A DNA stretch of 62,000 nt, from NCBI RefSeq assembly GCF_000003815.2, contig NC_049980.1:24607638-24669637 (forward strand). Reading direction: 5' to 3'. How positions within the stretch are numbered: position 1 is the first letter of the stretch; every line of letters starts with the position of its first letter. The notes beneath the pieces were generated by a model that made no database searches, was not told the DNA's origin, and was given only the letters and a program-made list of their open reading frames with translations. Origin of the DNA: Branchiostoma floridae. Lineage: Eukaryota > Chordata > Leptocardii > Amphioxiformes > Branchiostomatidae. Below, one piece after another: positions 1 through 13,830 of this stretch. Both the position numbers and the translations under genes were made by a program.

Positions 1-196
1 AGAATAAGCAGAGACATGACTAATGAAATATACACAATGAAATATTATATGTGTACATATGTATATATGTACATAATTATATTCCTCTCTTGATGATTCA
101 TTTTAGAAGCAAATTGATATTCTCTTTTTGAAGATATAGTGTGATCTTTATCTATTCTTCTCATAAGCAATGAAGCAAATTATGTTACAATACCTA

Positions 197-411
197 GCCT
201 CCACCAGGTTTGCTAACGGGGGTATGGTTCGTAGACCTCAGCAAAAAAAAACGGAATAATTGGCGAGGAGGGTCAGTCCGTGGGAAGGTTATATTTTCCC
301 TCCGGTCGTAAGCTGTACTGCTCAAGGCTAACTCCTCTGACAAGTCATCGGTCTGTTTGGCCAATGTTATAATATCAGCCAGCGTCCTATGGAGTCTGGA
401 AGAGACAACAC
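197..411. mobile_element. Possible diverged relative of the intron 16 element
   Basis: TAGCCTCCACCAGG at the left and CCAGCGTCCTATGGAGTCTGG at the right resemble the ends of the element at 56480-56626. The match is partial and the interior is not shared, so this is tentative. Confidence 0.25.
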
Positions 412-3400
412 ATTGCCTACGACACTTTATCTTTAGCCAAATGCAAATTGATCATTTAAGTTGATCACCATTCCCCAAGAGACTTGTATCAAAAACACAC
501 ATTCTCTGATTAGATTGAGGGTAATGAAATGTGTACTTTGGCATCATTGCGTAAGATCATACCGTCTCATTAAGAGAAATGTAAACGAGTTTAATGTTTC
601 TTTACAGCCTCACAAAATTACACAATCATAGGATATGGTATACAATGATTTGGAAGTAAGCATAATGGGGTTCAGAACACGATATCTTATCAGCACATGT
701 CATCGCCGCTATAACAGGTTCATGCGTCACTTCAGAACCAGGTTCACTGATCTATGATTAGTTCAGAAAGTCTAAATCAAGGTAAACTAGACAGTACAAG
801 CAGGACAAGGGTGCTTGACTTTCGCCAATGACTCTGACTCGTGTTCTATCTGAACGTTTTCAACCATTTCACATGTGGTTATATCGTAGCACAATTCCAT
901 GGCGATACGTGATGCATACTGTGGCCATAGATTGTGGGGATATGTACTTTACGTGACCCTTGGCCCTTCCTGCAGTGAAATCTCCCAAGTACCGAACTGG
1001 AATCGACATTTATATGGTAATGTAAAGTAGAAATAAATATTGACAAGAAACTGAAGATGTATTTGGTCCAAACCTGACAGCGAAAAGTACACTTGAACAG
1101 CTATAATGGAAGTACTAACTCACAATATCAGGGGTTAAGCTTCCCACGTATTGACTCGACCTCTCACCGTTCCCAGTGCGACAACAACGTTAACAGCCTT
1201 GACGAGAGGCCCGAAGATTTTTGAGGCGAGAGTAGCCAAAGACTTTTCTAAGAGGTCCTGAATATGTGAGTCAGAGCGGTGGAATCTTGCTCGCTTTTCT
1301 CGTGGGTCTGCGGAGACCAATCGGCTCACGGAGGTGACGGCGGGTGGATCCACCGCCTTTGAAACCCTAATCCTACCTAGGCTGCGAAAACATGAGGATC
1401 CACACTGATGAGGCAATCGATTTTTTCCTCACCTTCCCTGCTTGGGCACGTTAGACGCGCGCGGTGAAGAATTTGCTGAGGTCGGGGTGCTTGGTTATCG
1501 ACAGCGGAGGAGAGGTGGGCTTCTCCGCTGTTAACCCACCCTCCCTCCGGGCCCTCACAAACCCGATCCCGCCAAAGCACGAAATTGAGACACCTTCTGA
1601 CACCCACAAGGAAGGGGTTTAGCATTTCACTGCTTCAATAACATCTCGCGCTGTAGTATCACCGTTCCTAAGAAAGATATTTGATAGATATGGAATAGTT
1701 ATAACGGTGAATTATAGGGATGAAAGCACTAAAGGGCCTCTGGCGCCGCAAACATTTCCGCAGTAAACGTGCTTAGGAGCATTCGCTCTGGCGTGAAATA
1801 GGAGATCTACTTTTATGTTAGGGAAAGATGCGGTGGACACCGATATGCAAATGCAAGGTCATACCTCTTGTCGTGAGAACCGTTAGACAATGTATGCAGA
1901 TCCTTCATATAGATGCGAACAGGTTCAACCACCCTTACTCACGAACAAAACTGACCCCTTGCATTTCATCTGTTGTTATTACACGACTTAGCGATGTGCA
2001 TACTTCGGTACTATTCTCATGTCTTCAGCTAATACAGGCCTGAGCTGTTGCAATGAATTATATAAAGCACGACTAAAGCGAGCTGCTGTTCCTGAAGGAC
2101 CTCTTTGTCATTTCATGTGGGCGGATGATTTACCGCTTCATACACCAAAAGTAGCTTCGAATCATTCCAGACTTCGTTCTACGTTTCTGCCATTTGGATG
2201 TGCGTTTTGCTCTTTTGTGTGAGTTCTGCGGTACAGTTTTAGAACAAGGGTAAATGCTATACATATATCAGCTTCAGAAAACGCCATCCCTGTTGAACTT
2301 GTACCTTTTGGAGTCGGTATGTTAATCATTGCAACAGTCCTTGACAAATTCCCAGCGACATTCCCCACGACATTCAGAACGCATTTCTCTAGAGTCGGAG
2401 AGGGCGACAAAAATGTCACCACGCATTCCACAATTACCCACGCAGGCGTCTTCTCGTGTTTTCCCGCGATAACTCTCCACCAGAAGGCTCAGGGGGAAAA
2501 GAACATTTCACTCTACTTTGATAGCTGTATCAAAACCCCAAACTCTAAGCCACGAAGAACAGTGCGGCAAAATTGCGCTGGGAACCTGCTGTTGTGTGTG
2601 TAAGATAAGGGGTCAGCGCACAAATGACGAACTGGCATGCCATTTCAGGCGAGGCTTTTCTCAGTGATATATCACACCTTAGAGACCCAGGCATCTCCAA
2701 TGTTAACACCAGGTACAAATTGAAAATGGTTCCACACTCTAACCCCGGTCGTAACTCTAGGACCCTTGCTCAGAGATATCTCATCGCAGGTGCAGAGGTT
2801 TCCTTATCACCGATCCCCAATGTGAAAGACAGACAAATCGACAAAGAGTCGTGAATGGAAAGGTTAGATGTCTTCCTTCTCTAGGGAAAATGCCGAATTT
2901 TACGAGTTATAAGAAACCGTGATCGAGGAAAACTGTCGGTTGCACCTTGCTTTTCTGCCAGTACAATTTTTCTGTTGTAATAGGTATGCGCATGTCACCG
3001 AAAAATCATTTCGAGTGCGATCTGCTCAGCAACGTGAAATGATAAAGAATATTGTTGCTTACCAGAACAGAGGGTTCAGAACATAAACATACGTTTTTAA
3101 TGTTTGTCCATGCCAAAATACGACATCCAAAACTACCGGTGTGGGGAGAGGAAACATGGCTCGTTGAGATTCAACATGAATACATCTGCAGTGTCTCAGC
3201 AGAATTGGAAAGTTCTTGGTACAAAAAGCACAGCGTGCAACCACAAGAGACATTTGATGAATGGTAACCCTACTGGATAGTGATACTTCTCTTGCTGGAA
3301 TATCACAGTGCAGTTCCCTTGCCGCCGATCACTACATGGATTTTAGAGCGGATGGTGAACAACAAGTTCATTGGGGAACAATACGTCCATCTGAAGGGCT

Positions 3401-6400
3401 GAAGCCAAAAGTGGTCTGGGGCGCCACGACGAGCTTGATGAGCAAAAATGGTCCCAGAGGAACAACAGGTCATTAGTCTTTGCCATTCCTTCCCCTCTAC
3501 GGATAAGACTAAGACTAAAACTCGTCTGCTTCACATCTCGTTTCCAACATTCACTCGCAATGATACATAACGAAAGCGAGCTCTACTACTGGTCCCGAAA
3601 TAGCAGCTATATATACTATCTAGCTATTTTGGAATATCACAAGTGAACTTGTTACTGTGATAAATTCGTTCAGATGGCCATCCAGATTATGATCATTGGT
3701 AGTTTTTATCGACTTAGCTTACCGTATGCGTGGTTACATGTAGCTTTGCTTTTCAACTACATTGCCATTGGCATCCTCACCAAACATTCCATGCATTGGC
3801 TTGCGGACAACAATAATTCAACATGTCCGATAATGGAAAAGAAGAGTTGCAGAAAACTCCTATCAAACTGTATGAGTGAGCTCCATGACTTGAGAGAAAG
3901 AGAGAGTGTACATTAAGAAGGTAATTGTTGTTTGTAGTTGTACACATTCGTGCATATTGGCCAGATACTCAGAGATGCCATACGTTGCTCACTTCATGAC
4001 CACTGTGACAATCGACCTTTATCTGTTGTGAGAAAGAAACAGTACATGCAACGGATGACTCAGTTTGAAATGGAAAACACTAGTGATTATGCATAAAAAA
4101 TGTCAATTCATTCTGTCATTGAATACAGAAGTGGTTACAGGTGAAAACAGGTTGTATCCTGCTATGTACTTAGTTGAATATGCACACAAAAAACAAGGTA
4201 ACTCATGGTCCTATAATGTCAACTTTTAGGGGTTTAGCTTGTGGTTGATATCTTTCTCGTATCGGAGGCTTCTGTTATCCAAGATGCATCATTTAAGGCA
4301 CATTTTGGCGTCTTTCCAGTAAGTGTTCGTGCGTATAGCGGTTTTCTTGACGGAAACTCATCGGATACTGTGAGAGAATGATGGCGAGAGGTTTTATGGG
4401 AATTACATCTAACGCCCTTCACAAATCTTGCAAGGATATTGTTGTCACACCAGCAAGGGACGGACGATTTTTCAACAGCTATAGTTTCAGCACTAGGGAC
4501 AGCGCCCGGAGTCACAGTCGTGTGAAGACGGCGGGCCTCCGCCATTATGTTCTGAAATTTCACGCTATTGTCCCCGTAGACATTTGAGGCACTTTGCCTT
4601 TCTGCGCTGCGGCGTGAAAGCAGACACTTCTAGAGCGACTAAATGGCAAAACAGGACCGGTGGCACAGAACGGGCGAAGTTGTCAGCCAACCTGCACTAA
4701 ATTGCAGACTGTGAAGGGTACGCTAACGAAAGACAATGGTGTCATGTTCCATCTGGCAGGGTTAATTATGAAGTGCGTCTGCGGGGAGCCCTCAGGGCGT
4801 AAGATTTCACCGTGATTCTCCTTCCCCTATACGTCAAATATGGTACAGCGCGCACTCGACTGAAAAGGCATCTCTTGTACTCATACATCACCAGCCAAAA
4901 CATTTCATCGCACTCCATGGAGTCTTGGTAGTAGATGGCAATCGTGCTATTCGTTTGCCACTTTCAGACATCATGCGGCAAAATGCCTATAATCGAACAT
5001 TCATGCGCTAACGGTACTCGGGCTAAATATCGGTCTATCCTCCGTCCATTAATCGTGCAGATGGATTGTGTCAGTCCCTAGCACTAAAAGCACTAAAAGC
5101 AAACAATAGAAGTCCCGGTCATTAGGCAATGATGAAGCAGTTAACCCGATGAAATGCTCACATTTGGTGACAATAAAGATTACATCGCTAAAAACGGCAT
5201 CAAACCATTAAAAGTATTTTGTGGTGAATGTCTGAAGTGTACATATGCTGCTACCTACCTGATATATTTGTTGTTGATGTGACGAAATGCATATCTTTTC
5301 ATCAGTTTTCCAGCCTGTCGCGACTCAAAGCATCTGGGAAGAGAAACATATGTCTGTACTCCATGGATCTCTTTCTTGAAAATACATTTACATTTATAAC
5401 TCATCTGATTTGTTGCAATATGGTACCATTCCAGGGTTCCGTTCTGTTTAGGCCGATTATACCCCCTCTCCAGTCGCGCTGCCATCATTTCCTGTTATGT
5501 GGAAACAATTATTTCTTTAACACAGACGACCACTACAAGTCTCAGGTGTACGATACATCTGACACCAATCACACAAAACATTGTGCCACTCACCGTTCTT
5601 CCAAGTGTGTCGGAAACCTTATCAATGTAGTGGGGAACTCTTCCTCCCGCGCTGCCCTCCAGCCGGGAAACGTGAAATCAAATCAAACCACTTCTCTTCG
5701 AAGTTACGACAGAGACAGAGTCGTCTATTTTTGTGTTTAGAATTGTTTTGGGGGGATTTCATCCCTTCACGTGCCGAGTTACGCTGATGCTTTTGCAGGG
5801 CGACCAGAATACAAAACAAGCATTAGAAGATAGGATTTGGTATTGGAGACCTCCGAGGTTAAAGAAAAACCTTGGTACGTCGACGTTGACAAATTGAGCT
5901 GTCGATGGTCGGGCAAAGCTTTTATTTGCGTAGAGTTTCTGGTTCATGGGGTCGGAACACCATAGGCGTAAGTGGAAAATGCAAATGATCATATGAAAGC
6001 TGGTAAGTTTGCTGCCAAGCTGGCCCTTTTCATGTAGGAAATGTTGTACCAGCCTAAATGTATTACTGTCCATGCATCTAAAGAGAGTGCCATTACTATA
6101 TAGGACTTTTCTATCCAATATACTGAATATCAAAACTTTATACGCACTCGTGATGAATTATGGATAAAAGGCGGCTTGAGAGCCATCCGTTCAAAGTCGC
6201 ATCTGCTTCTTCCAAACAACTTGAGCCGACAAAAAATATCATTGAACCGCGTATATCACATTAAACTTCCATTCTTTCAAGGATTAAAAAAGTCTTCATC
6301 AAATTTCCTGAAAGACCTTTGTATGTAGTGTACAGTGAAGAGGGATTGAGCTCAAAATCAAACATTACTCAGCCGGGAAATGTGAGATAAAATTTCTGAC

Positions 6401-9019
6401 GCTGCCACCTCTGCCTACTCTCTCTCTCCTTATCAGCGTCTCACAGGTAAGGGATTTTGTGTCGAGAGATATCCTTTATTTCATTTGTGACGGAAGAGGA
6501 TTATGAATTCTGCCGCAAAAGCGCGGGGGAATTCAACCAACCACAAAGGCAATTGTCGGCTGTGATAGCTTGGAACCGACAATGTCACCTTGCAGGGAGA
6601 CAGGCTGTCGCCCGTGCCGAGATTTCCTCAATCGTCCAGGGGCTCAACCAAATTGAGATAGATTTTTTTTAGAAACGAGACTTATCACATTCCATCATGC
6701 TTGATACCGTATTGATTGCTGGAAACAAATCTTGCCGGATACAGACATCCCGTGATCCCCGAATTCGACAAAAATAACAAGCAGTGAAGCATTTTATAAG
6801 CAGCAATAAGCGTTGTCTTATCGAAAAACGAAACAAATCCCTATGAAATTGACACTAAGATACTGTACAAATTATCAGAAGCACACATCTTCCAATACCA
6901 CTGCGCAAACTAGAGCCCAACAATTTCCATGAAATCCCTCAAACGGCGCCACTCGAGCCCAGATTAATAACCTGTATGCACTTCTTCTACATCGATCGAT
7001 TTTTCGAAAAGAAAGTTCAAGATTTTTCATTTAGTTGGCCCCTAAATTAACAGAGCTTTCAATAAAAACTGATGTCCTGCCGTGAGTCGTACGTGCAGGA
7101 ACTTGATGTGGACACACGACCGTGCCGTACCTCTGCTAATCACTCTGACCTACGCTTTGTCAATTTCACCCTCTTTTCTCCCGACCATCTTATCGCGAAA
7201 CGTTTAACGCCAAATATCATCTTTGAAACTTGTTCGGCGTAACGTTCATAATTCAGACACGGAACCCCACTTTGCAGTAAAACGCCTCGACTGAGCCATC
7301 CCAGCGCAAGCAGCATAAATTCCGCATTTAAGGATAAAGCAATTTTTAGTTTTAATGATTCAGATCGTTTGTGATATGAAATCCAACTTACAAGGCGATG
7401 CACAGAAACCCTCTCGTCATACAAATGCCAAAGCCCTGGCATCCTGTATTGGACTTCATTAATGAAGCGAGTCTCATGGCATTCACGTACTTATTACCAC
7501 TGGTGCGTTGCCGGCGCCGCGGGGGAGGAGCACAGGGGCCCCGAGGCTTTTCTTGATATGGCTGGCCTCTCTCTGTACGACGGTCTCACCTGGAAGCAAA
7601 GCAATCAGTGCACCAAACCTGCTGTTCATCGGAGTCTTTATCTTAACCGAGGTCTGACTCGGGGTCCCTCCCGGCCGCAGCAGCGGGCTCCTGCCTGAGC
7701 ACCGCGGCTCCCCGAGCCCCCGGCGGTACCCAGAGGTCAGAGGAGGAGGATGAATAAAGTATACTGCCATCGACCCCAGTCATCCGTCAGAATGAGCTCA
7801 ATAAATCTCTCTCGCCGATGGTAGATGTTTAGAAAAATCGGAAACGCAGAAGAAACTCAATTTGATGGAATCGTTTATTGTTAGTCCTCTATTCCCGGCA
7901 GATAGACCACTTTCGATAGCACTGGTTGCAACAGTTGATGAAGCCCCATCGTGGATGCGTCACTTTCAAATCAACCTTAACAACTTGGCAATCTCCAGCT
8001 CTCCAATTTCCTCTTGTATGGTGATTGCTGGGCGGTTTAGACCAATTCTATGGAACAATTCGTTTCCAGTTGTTTCGCTCAGGGCGGCTATTTCGGCATC
8101 AAATTTGTGTTTATTATCATCCACCCATGAACGTTAAAGTGATTGATTTTAAAACACTTACCTAGCAGTCTAACTTGTGGTAGAACTTTGGTGGGAGCAC
8201 ATGAATGTATAATCTTTGACTGTGACAATCCTTGAAGACAGGGCTGTACAAGAAGCATTCTTTTTATTCCCTGTCTAGTTTTCAATCCATATTGTTTCGT
8301 GTTTTGAAAAATCGACTCAGAACAGCTTGTTTTAAATTACTTTCACCTTTTGCCCATTTGCTAGAAACAAATTCGGTTGTGTCTTGGGAACTATCCATAA
8401 TATTTGATTGCTAGTTTCCTTCCTTGTAAGTATATCGGGGTTGAAGGAACACCGTATAAATGTTCAAAACGTAAGGGAAACGTTAGAACACTAACACGAT
8501 GACAGACAAATATACATTAGTTAGTGAAGGGCACGAGTGTTATGAGACGATCCCGGCTTTCTAACTGGACAATTTCTTTTGATCAAACGGACGTCGCTTT
8601 GGAAAGAAGCCATAATGAGAATAATTTTGCGCTATACGTGACCTTTAGCGGTTTCAGGCGGTCTCTCCTCTGAGGCGAGAGGCTCACCAAATCATTCCTG
8701 TCAGCGATGATCTTCGATTATACATAGAGTGATAGAGAACTCGCACGCTGCATTCTAACTGTCATTATTTCTCCGTCTGCACTGACAGTGCAGCAGGCAT
8801 GTGGTCATTTAGTTTCAATTATAATCACTTTTTTTTATCTTTGGAATACAGGCTGAACTCAACAAGGGAGTATATATGACTCAGGTTATTGAACTTATCT
8901 CGGAGCGCATAGCGTATCTGGTTGGAATTTGAATATGGTATATGATAGTTATTATAGTGTATATATTTCACTATACAGTATAAATGGTATTTGATGAGAA
9001 ATCATTCTACATACTACGC
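412..9019. other. Non-coding stretch without supported gene
   Basis: I see no ORF with a recognisable domain or coding-like composition. GC-richer islands near 1140-1560 and 7500-7740 stand out from the AT-rich background and could be regulatory or exonic, but splice-bounded coding exons could not be argued. Confidence 0.5.
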
Positions 9020-9121
9020 TGCAGTGAGCCATAGCCACCAGAGTTTGTCATGTATAATGTGCGGTGACAATGCAGTGAGCCATAGCCACCAGAGTTTGTC
9101 ATGTATAATGTGCGGTGACAA
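9020..9121. repeat. Tandem duplication of 51 bp
   Basis: The 51-bp unit starting TGCAGTGAGCCATAG at 9020 is repeated exactly from 9071. The unit length is a multiple of three, but no gene is supported here. Confidence 0.9.
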
Positions 9122-12100
9122 TAAATCCCAAATCCTGCACATTGTTTACGTTCAAAGCGTCAGTTCTTGCTGCCTATTTTGATGAGAAACTGACTTAGAA
9201 ACAATCACTTTAAAAAAAGGAGCGTTTATTTAAAGTACATTCAATTTATTGATACCAAAACCCCCATTCCGGTAGTAAACCGGTCTGTAGTCGATGCCAT
9301 AACCTTGCTGTCGCCTCTAAGTCTAGTAAGCTCAATCACCTCCATGCCTTTTACAGTTAGGCGTCTCAGACTCAATTCTTTGTATTGACATTCCACCCTA
9401 GGCGCTTAGAACACAAACCCCTCGTACGGCCACCGAGACTTCCGCAGCCATTGTGTCTCGCGGTAAACGGCACTTTCCTGCAAGTTTGCATTTTGGGGAT
9501 CGCCCGGAGAAATCCCCTAATCCTGTCGGAGCGCGCACCTTTCAATAAAGTGACAATTTAATAGAAGTAATTCATATCCTTTCCCTCGTAGTCAGGACTT
9601 CCCACGTCGGAAAGACTCAGCTAGGATATAATGGCAATAATATTACAAGAGAAAGCAATTTTCTCGACTGCAACTAGACAAATTCATGCAGGCGTCTTAT
9701 CCATAACGGGATTACTCAGGGCGAGTCGCTTGGAAATGTTACAGGAAAGGTATGACGTCACCAGTATATGTCTCATATCTCGACAAGTAGGAAAAGTCTA
9801 TCTAAGGTGACAAACGTCAAAGACAGTTCGACTATAGAAAGGTATTGCTTTTCAGTTCTGTATCCAATCTTTTCCAGACATTGTGTGCAACCGCCAAGCC
9901 TGAACCTTGACTTTTTCATATAGCATATGGATATGAAATGATGACTCGCTATATATAAAAGCTATCAAGTAGATTATGATTCACATGGCATTAAATACAA
10001 TTGGAATGAAATTGCTGTACGGATGAAAAACACAAACACGTACTGCTTACCAGGATCAATAGACTTTGAGAACAAATAGCGGCAACAGCTCAAAACAGCA
10101 GTGCCAATGGCGACTGATTGGAGATGCACCTTTGAACATGATAAGGTGTCCACGGTAATCTCCAAATGTTCACAATATAGACGCACAATGGCGAAGTAAA
10201 TGCCGCCTAAACCCTCCATTCCAAAACTTTGCTATCGGCCTTGAGGGTTAGGATTTGTGTAAATCTCTTGTTGGGACGGTTTTGGTTTGCTTTAATTGCA
10301 GCGATGGCGCGGTGCTGCCAATTTGTGAGAAGCTTTGCTTGAAGGCTGTACTCGTTAAACTTCTACAATGCTGTTGTCTTGGGGACTTGTCTCTGCTAAC
10401 TTCAGCCAATGGTAGACGAGAATAAGGTAAAAGTGTAACAGAGTGCTCATAAACGTTCGTGAACCACTATACCTATTTCTGAAACGGAAACGCAAGAGCA
10501 TTGCTTGTAGCTATAGAGTCTTAAAATAACTAAGTTGGTTAATAGTGATTTTGAGCGGTGTAAACAAGCGGCATGTGTCTCCTGCTCTGTTGTGGCAAGG
10601 TTTGCCACACGGCTTGTGGAAGAAAGGTCAGTTCACACGTAAGGCAGGTGAGCGAGAAATTGGTACTGTCGTTCTCTTAATCAGCGTGACATATTCCCCC
10701 TGTGGGACAACCAAGATAGTCACACCGCTACCGCCAGTGATAATGATTTGACAAGATTACTAAGGTTCTAATTAATTTTGCCCGATGAGGATAGGCTACC
10801 CCGTTAATCACTCACGTTTGTGTCGGCCTGCTGTGTTTCCGGCTCCTCGTCAAAGTCGGATCCAATGACCGTCACGCCCCTGGCAGTGTCAGGAGAGATA
10901 TTACTCGGGGGGAGCTGCATATTTCATGGCGAAGACGTCCATTGCCGATGCTATCATTTTATGTACCAAAACTTAACTTCGCTGCGCCTTCAGATACTTG
11001 ACTTTCATTAGCAACGTGTACGTTACGTAAACAAGATGAATTTTTGGACAGAATGGCCCAGTCCATGAATGATATTCGCATATAAATGATCTTGACGTTT
11101 TCATGGAAATGTTTAACAGAAAGGATAAAAGGGTCGTTAAAGGCTCCCGAAAGGAAGCTCCCGACTTGAAATAGATTACGGATGACACTTTACAAGTAAT
11201 GTAGTTAGACCATGATCCTATTGTTGCGATGTGATATAGCTACACGAAGAAAATGGGACAATTTTCATGTCATAAACAGGATTTTGATGCCGTGCGACTA
11301 ATACGCATGTCTTCTATATCTAGTAACCTTTAATTTTAATCTACACGTTAACGCGCTGTTTTATTTTGAAGTAGAATGCATGTGTATGGTATGGTATCTT
11401 TCATGGTTGGTATGGTGCTCTGATTTAGTTAACCACGAGGGGCCAATGTTTATGGCAGAGGTCATGGACAACAACTCCATCGCACCATAGTCCCAGGTCT
11501 CTTCGGTCTACACAATATTAGCTCTCTAGGGCAATCAGAAAGAGGACAGAGTAGCTGAAATACTAGTAGTAAGTACCACACCTCACAACACATGAGGGCA
11601 GAGGAGTTGAAATAGTAAGTACCACACCTCAAACAACACCCTATGCTGATGTGCATCAGGTGGTTTCATATCGTCTGTAGACCGCGATCGACGTAAAAAT
11701 TAAAATGGTCCCGGCCACATTTTCTGTTGGACCTTTTAGTTTATTCTAAGACAAGTGCCTTTCCAGGCCCCTTACACTACTTTATGTTATTCCCAGGGAA
11801 GCTTGACAACAAACGATATGAAAATGACCTTTGATAGGCTAGTCGATATCAAAGACGCATTGTTTCCACTATAATGTTTCCATTGATGAATGGCAATATG
11901 TCAAATGATTGATCAAAAGAAATTACACAGACTACATGGTCCGCAAAAGTTCAGACGACGTGATTTTTGCAATTCCTGGTTGTGTAAATATTGATTTACA
12001 TCACTCAGTTATAATTACAACAAGTTACACATAGATTCGGGTAACTTTATCATATTTCATACCAGTTTCTTTCATTAAATGTAATTTCTCACGTTCCCTT

Positions 12101-13810
12101 TAGAAAATGGGCATAAATGGATCCTTCCCCGCGCCGGCCAACGCCATACCGTGACACCGATAGCCTCCCTAACAGCGATAATGCATCATCATGTTATTAA
12201 TTAACGTTCTAATCGATATGGAGGAATCAATGTGATCGGTCCAGGCGTCAACCCTGCAGGGTCATAGATACGGCGTGTCGGCATTCAAGTCCTGTATCCT
12301 CACACGGCGCATGGCTCTGTCGGAATTCCAATGGAGACCCCTCTCTACTACCATATTGACCCGAAGGTCAAATATGCAATACCTATCTCCGGCTGTATTG
12401 TTATCCACACGACTAGGTCATTACCGAGCACAATAAAGATCACAGAGAAGCGCGTAAAGAGGAAATAAACGCGGCGGTTCCCATGACGTCGGCCTGATTG
12501 ACTGAGAGGGACGGCAAAGTTCAGATTATCTCAGCGAGCATTCTTCCGAAATGCCACGCCCTTGTAGATCCTAGACGTACGAGATGATTAAAGCGCCATC
12601 AATAATTTCACGGAAGGATCGCTCCGCCTTAAGACTGATCGCGCTTCTTGATGCCCCTTGGCGCCCAAGAGCTCAGTTCCTGTTGAAATAAAAAAAAAGC
12701 GTAGTTCAAAATAAAACATGTACGTAGTAGCAAGATCCAGGCTTTGAGCGCGCCATGAACGACCGTTTGTACCCAGTGCAATGTGAGGGTCAAGTCTTCG
12801 CCTGACATTTTCAGGAGTTTTCCAGCAATACGTCTTTGACATTCCAGGAACTCGGGATGAGATTTGACACGACGAGCTTTTCTCAATGTATTGAAAGCGC
12901 CATTACCGATTGCCATGTCTGCCAAGGATGCTATCGAACATGTTGAACCGGTTAACGCATCCTAATAGCGCAGCAGCGCGCTTGCAGACTTGAGTACACG
13001 ATAAACGTGACAACGCAGCGTTTCTGCGTGAAAGGGAATGAACAGTTCTAACCACTAAAGTTTAAAGGGATCTGAAGTTTCACTTTGTCGCTGATCCATG
13101 ACTGGATGTACTAAAAATTCAAATAGATCATTTGATAAGTTTCCAAGGTGTGCAGAGAATAACACATAGTAACTCCAAACACTTGCCGATTTACCTTAGG
13201 CAGCAGCGAGAACATTTCATGGATGACATCCTCTGCAGACTCTAAATTCATTCAGAGAGGGCGAAAAAACAAGATGAGTAGAAAAGCAAGGTGGCTAGAT
13301 TTTCAAAATGGACACCATAATCGTTGTAACAAGAAAGGAAGCGACAAAGTCTTCTATTTCTGTGTTCAAGACGTACACAAAGTGATACTAGTGTGGTAGA
13401 CTGGTATCATGTACAAAGTTGACAACTCACTAGTCATGGCTATCACATTTGAGCCACTTTTACCATTGAAATACTTTATCTTCTAGAACTACAATTATGG
13501 CTACATGTACCTCACCAATGTCACCTCTACACGTACCATCGAGGCTACCACACGATGTATTTTCACATTTTTTGACGACGCCTCAGGGGAGTCGTCAAGT
13601 GGCATAAATTCTAGGAATTGCACAGGAATTTTTCCACAGGAATGCAGTATGCTGGGTATGCAAGCACCCCCCCCCCCAATCTGTTCCAGATGTATCTCTA
13701 GTATGCAATGGTGGAATGTAGGTCACACTGGCTCCCTGGAGGAATTTGTCCCTTGAAACTTAAGTGGTAGACAGAGAAACTCTGCACCATGGATCACGTT
13801 GTCTTGGTTG

Positions 13811-13830
13811 TTATGTTATGTTATGTTATG
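13811..13830. repeat. (TTATG)4 microsatellite
   Basis: Four TTATG units in a row. Confidence 0.85.

Noticed and set aside
5228-5740. 170-codon plus-strand ORF
   Set aside because: No domain, no coding-like composition, and overlapping ORFs in other frames; length alone is not enough in AT-rich eukaryotic DNA.
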